Part shown: in pieces, positions 4,466 to 6,629 of the stretch
How the letters are laid out: every line of letters begins with the position of its first letter
Position numbering within the stretch: the stretch's first letter is position 1
DNA from: an uncultured Collinsella sp.
Lineage (GTDB): Bacteria; Actinomycetota; Coriobacteriia; Coriobacteriales; Coriobacteriaceae
Length of the DNA: 6,629 bases
Direction: 5' to 3'
NCBI GenBank assembly: GCA_900545905.1
Contig: URBA01000082.1
Span: 1-6,629, forward strand
Notes under the pieces: generated by a model
What the model was told of the DNA's origin: nothing
What the model saw: only the letters and a program-made list of their open reading frames with translations
The model's database searches: none
Translations under genes and position numbers: made by a program

Positions 4466-5863
4466 TTAGGCGCGCTCGATGAAGGCCTTGTAGCCGCGAT
4501 AGGCCTCGTAGATATCGGCCTTGTTGGCGACCTCCCACAGGGCGTGCATGGACAGGACGGCAACGCCGGAGTCGATGACGTTCATGCCGTACTTGGCCAT
4601 GATGTAGGCGATGGTGCCGCCGCCACCAGCGTTGACGCGACCGAGCTCGCAGGTCTGGAAGTCCACGCCGGCCTCGTCCATGATGTCGCGGATAAGCGCC
4701 ACGTACTCGGCGTCGGCGTCGTTGGAGCCGCCTTTGCCGCGGCTGCCCGTGTACTTGTTAAAGCACAGGCCGCGACCCATAAAGGCGGCGTTTTTGGTCT
4801 CGAACTTGCCGGCATAGCCCGGGTCGAAGCCGGCGGACACGTCGGAGGAGAGCATGCGGCTGTGGGCGAGCGCGCGGCGCAGAGCCAGCGGGCTGTCCTC
4901 GCCGGCGAGCGTCATGATCTCGGCGACGGTGTTCTCGAAGAAGCGGCTCGTCATGCCGGTGGCGCCCACGGAGCCGATCTCCTCTTTGTCGACGATGAGC
5001 GTGATACTCGTGCGCTCGACATTGGCCACATTGATCTGGGCGAGCATGGAGGGGTAAGCGCAGACGCGGTCGTCGTGACCATAGCCCAAAATCATGGAGC
5101 GGTCGAGGCCCATGTCGCGGGCGGGGCCGGCGGGCACGACCTCGATCTCGGCGGAGAGGAAGTCCTCCTCCTCGACGTCATACTGCTCCTTGAGGATGTC
5201 CAGGAACATCTGCTTGACGGGCTCCTTGGGGGCGTCCTTGTCGTCCTCATCGAACTTGACGGGACGGCCGCCCACGATCACGTCGAGGATCTCGGCGTCG
5301 ACGGCGTCCTTGGCGGGCTTGGCCATCTGCTCGCTCGAGAGGTGAATCAGCAGGTCGGAGATGGTAAAGACCGGGTCATCGGCCTTGTCACCGATGTTGA
5401 TGTCGACAGTGGTGCCGTCCTTTTTGCAGATGACGCCCACGAGTGCGAGCGGGGAAGCGACCCAGTGGTAGCTCTTGACGCCGCCATAGTAGTGCGTGTC
5501 GAGATAGGCCATGTCGCCGGCCTCGAAGGCGGGGTTCTGCTTAAGGTCCAGGCGCGGCGAGTCCACGTGGGCGCCCAGGATGTTAAAGCCCTGCTCGAGC
5601 GGGGCGCAGCCCAGGTTAACGAGCATGAGGTCCTTGCCGTGGTTGGCGGCGTATACCTTGTCGCCGGCCTTGAGCGCGCGGCCCTCGGCGATCACGGTCT
5701 CCAGGTCGACGTAGCCCGCCTCCTCGGCCATCTTGATGCCGGCCTTGACGCACAGGCGCTCGGTCTTGTTCTCACTCAAAAACTGCTTATAGCCGCGGCA
5801 AAGCTCCTCGAGCTCCTCGATCTGCTGTGGCGTGTACTTTTTCCATGCGCAGGGACGCTCCAT
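4466..5863 (-). CDS. M18-family zinc aminopeptidase
   Basis: This 465-residue protein matches peptidase family M18 (aspartyl aminopeptidase-like), cytosolic enzymes that use two zinc ions to remove N-terminal residues, often acidic ones, from peptides. Metal and catalytic motifs appear in order: GAHVDSPRLDLK (97-108) with His99 and Asp101, GHDDR (262-266) with the bridging Asp, DKEEIGSVGATG (292-303) with Glu294 as likely general base and Glu295 as ligand, SSDVSAGFDP (339-348) with Asp341, and SMHALWE (438-444) with His440. The intervening segment 155-255 fits the inserted dimerisation domain. The length is normal for the bacterial group and all key residues are present. The ATG at 5863 has AAAGGAG about 8 nt upstream; an earlier in-frame ATG (MAHGTST...) lacks a better site. 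It is divergent from polA with 163 nt between. The exact substrate preference cannot be read from sequence. Confidence 0.93.
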   Translation of the reverse strand: MERPCAWKKYTPQQIEELEELCRGYKQFLSENKTERLCVKAGIKMAEEAGYVDLETVIAEGRALKAGDKVYAANHGKDLMLVNLGCAPLEQGFNILGAHVDSPRLDLKQNPAFEAGDMAYLDTHYYGGVKSYHWVASPLALVGVICKKDGTTVDINIGDKADDPVFTISDLLIHLSSEQMAKPAKDAVDAEILDVIVGGRPVKFDEDDKDAPKEPVKQMFLDILKEQYDVEEEDFLSAEIEVVPAGPARDMGLDRSMILGYGHDDRVCAYPSMLAQINVANVERTSITLIVDKEEIGSVGATGMTSRFFENTVAEIMTLAGEDSPLALRRALAHSRMLSSDVSAGFDPGYAGKFETKNAAFMGRGLCFNKYTGSRGKGGSNDADAEYVALIRDIMDEAGVDFQTCELGRVNAGGGGTIAYIMAKYGMNVIDSGVAVLSMHALWEVANKADIYEAYRGYKAFIERA

Positions 5864-5902
5864 GACGCAGGCTCCTTTCGGATCGATCGTGCTGGTTGAT
5901 GT

Positions 5903-5937
5903 ACCGTGAGCCATCGTATCACGCGCGGGCTCACGGT
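5903..5937 (-). promoter_or_regulatory. Extended -10 promoter inside a 10-bp inverted repeat, upstream of the aminopeptidase gene
   Basis: ACCGTGAGCC (5903-5912) and GGCTCACGGT (5928-5937) are a perfect 10-bp inverted repeat with a 15-nt centre. On the minus strand the centre carries TGATACGAT (5921-5913), an extended -10 (TGn plus TACGAT), placing the start of transcription near 5906 and about 43 nt of leader before the aminopeptidase ATG. The arms would therefore flank the -10 and cover the start site. This is the arrangement of an operator for a dimeric repressor, though a leader hairpin is possible. No regulator is encoded nearby. Confidence 0.5.
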
Positions 5938-5978
5938 GGCAGGGGCTGATGTGCGGTAGTCGCGGGGCGGGGAGCGTG

Positions 5979-5984
5979 TAAACT
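5979..5984 (+). promoter_or_regulatory. Weak candidate -10 for polA
   Basis: TAAACT lies 42 nt before the polA ATG and fits the loose TAnnnT pattern of high-GC bacteria. No convincing -35 is seen at 16-18 nt. The ribosome site GAGG (6015-6018) with 8 nt spacing is clearer than the promoter. Confidence 0.25.
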
Positions 5985-6026
5985 GGAGTGAGCAAACCGT
6001 GCCCAGCCCAAAGCGAGGTATTCAAT

Positions 6027-6581
6027 ATGTCTGACAAGCGCCGCACTTTTGCCGTTATCGACGGTAACTCACTCATGCATCGCGCCTTCCACGCCGTGCC
6101 GCCGACCATGAACGCGCCGGACGGTCGCCCCACCAACGCGATCTTTGGCTTTCTGAACATGTTTCTTAAGATGATCGATGCCTTTAACCCCGACGGTGTG
6201 GTCGTGGCGTTTGATAAGGGCAAGCCGCGCGTGCGCATGGAGATGCTGCCGCAGTATAAGGCGCAACGCCCGCCCATGGACCCCGATCTGCATGCGCAGT
6301 TTCCGATGATCAAGGAGCTGCTCACCGCGCTCAACGTGCCGATTCTGCAGTCCGAGGGCTGGGAAGGCGACGATATTCTGGGCACCATGGCGCGTCTGGG
6401 CGAGGAGGCCGGCTGCGACATGCTGCTGGTGACCGGCGACCGCGATATGTATCAGCTCGTGACCGAACACGTTAACGTGGTCTCGACCCGCAAGGGCCTG
6501 TCCGACGTCGCGATCATGACGCCCGAGAGCGTGGACGACCTGTATCACGGCATTACGCCGGCGCTCGTGCCCGATTTTTAC
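6027..6581 (+). CDS. polA: DNA polymerase I, N-terminal 5'-3' exonuclease domain, truncated by contig end
   Basis: This is the first 185 residues of DNA polymerase I, which removes RNA primers and fills gaps in replication and repair. The 5' nuclease active-site acids are visible: Asp12 in VIDGNS, Asp63 in VVAFDKGKP, Glu113, Asp115 and Asp116 in EGDDILGT, and Asp138 and Asp140 in TGDRDMYQLV. The helical-arch segment MEMLPQYKAQRP (71-82) is also present. The last native residues are VPDFY; the family continues with GLKGD and the helix-hairpin-helix DNA-binding region. Instead the sequence switches to sequencing adapter at 6582. The gene is cut by the end of the assembly and is not a biological pseudogene. 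The usual full length is about 850-930 residues. The ATG at 6027 has GAGG 8 nt upstream. A stand-alone exonuclease of the same family cannot be excluded from this fragment but is less likely. Confidence 0.93.
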
Positions 6582-6629
6582 CTGTCTCTTATACACATCT
6601 CCGAGCCCACGAGACTACGCTGCATCTCG
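6582..6629. other. Illumina Nextera adapter read-through (artefact)
   Basis: CTGTCTCTTATACACATCT (6582-6600) is the Tn5 mosaic-end transposase adapter, followed by CCGAGCCCACGAGAC (6601-6615), the Nextera read-2 adapter in read-through orientation. TACGCTGC (6616-6623) sits in the i7 index position and ATCTCG (6624-6629) starts the P7 sequence. The exact order of parts leaves no doubt. These 48 bases are not from the organism and should be trimmed. Confidence 0.98.

Noticed and set aside
4363..4563. N-terminal extension of the yaaA frame
   Set aside because: It would run through the terminator hairpin and the aminopeptidase coding region. The family begins at MLQVVISPAK.
4082..5899. Long plus-strand open frame of about 605 codons antisense to the aminopeptidase gene
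   Set aside because: It is repetitive in Gly, Ala, Val and Leu, as expected for the complement of GC-rich codons, and the opposite strand encodes a complete M18 enzyme with all metal ligands.
5864..6421. N-terminal extension of the aminopeptidase frame into polA
   Set aside because: The sequence has no protein character, crosses the divergent promoter region, and a good ribosome site marks 5863 as the start.
6069..6596. Minus-strand open frame starting MYKRQ, antisense to polA
   Set aside because: Its start codon lies in the sequencing adapter, and the frame is a shadow of the clear polA exonuclease domain.

Overview
The window reads as an assembled contig from a high-G+C, probably host-associated actinobacterium. 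The gene content, codon use and protein style suggest the Coriobacteriia, and a Collinsella-like organism would fit. This taxonomic call is an inference and is not proven by any marker here. It carries ordinary housekeeping genes plus one striking non-coding repeat cluster. The last 48 bases are not biological: they are Illumina Nextera adapter read-through, so native sequence ends at 6581.

Layout: 1-167 is the C-terminal end of an SGNH/GDSL hydrolase (+). 168-499 is non-coding and holds a terminator hairpin, an array of six alternately oriented 15-nt half-sites spaced 40-41 bp (three hairpin units of about 80 bp), and a second, related terminator hairpin. 500-1330 is thiD (-) and 1509-2843 is thiC (-), with a TPP riboswitch just upstream of thiC at 2850-2942. 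3014-3529 is a single-pass membrane protein of unknown function (+), divergent from thiC. 3553-4362 is yaaA (-), 4466-5863 is an M18-family aminopeptidase (-), and 6027-6581 is the start of polA (+), cut off by the adapter.

The thiamin genes form the functional core. ThiC makes HMP-phosphate from the purine intermediate AIR, and ThiD phosphorylates it to HMP-pyrophosphate. The riboswitch lets TPP shut down thiC. A hairpin and a TATAAT box between thiC and thiD suggest that thiD may have its own start, partly uncoupled from the riboswitch. The other genes (peroxide stress, peptide turnover, DNA repair and replication) look like unrelated neighbours.

The most unusual item is the phased palindromic array at 222-442. 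Its stem bases covary between units and it is bracketed by two similar hairpins in direct orientation. I recognise no described element there. A second item is a perfect 10-bp inverted repeat flanking the likely -10 of the aminopeptidase gene.
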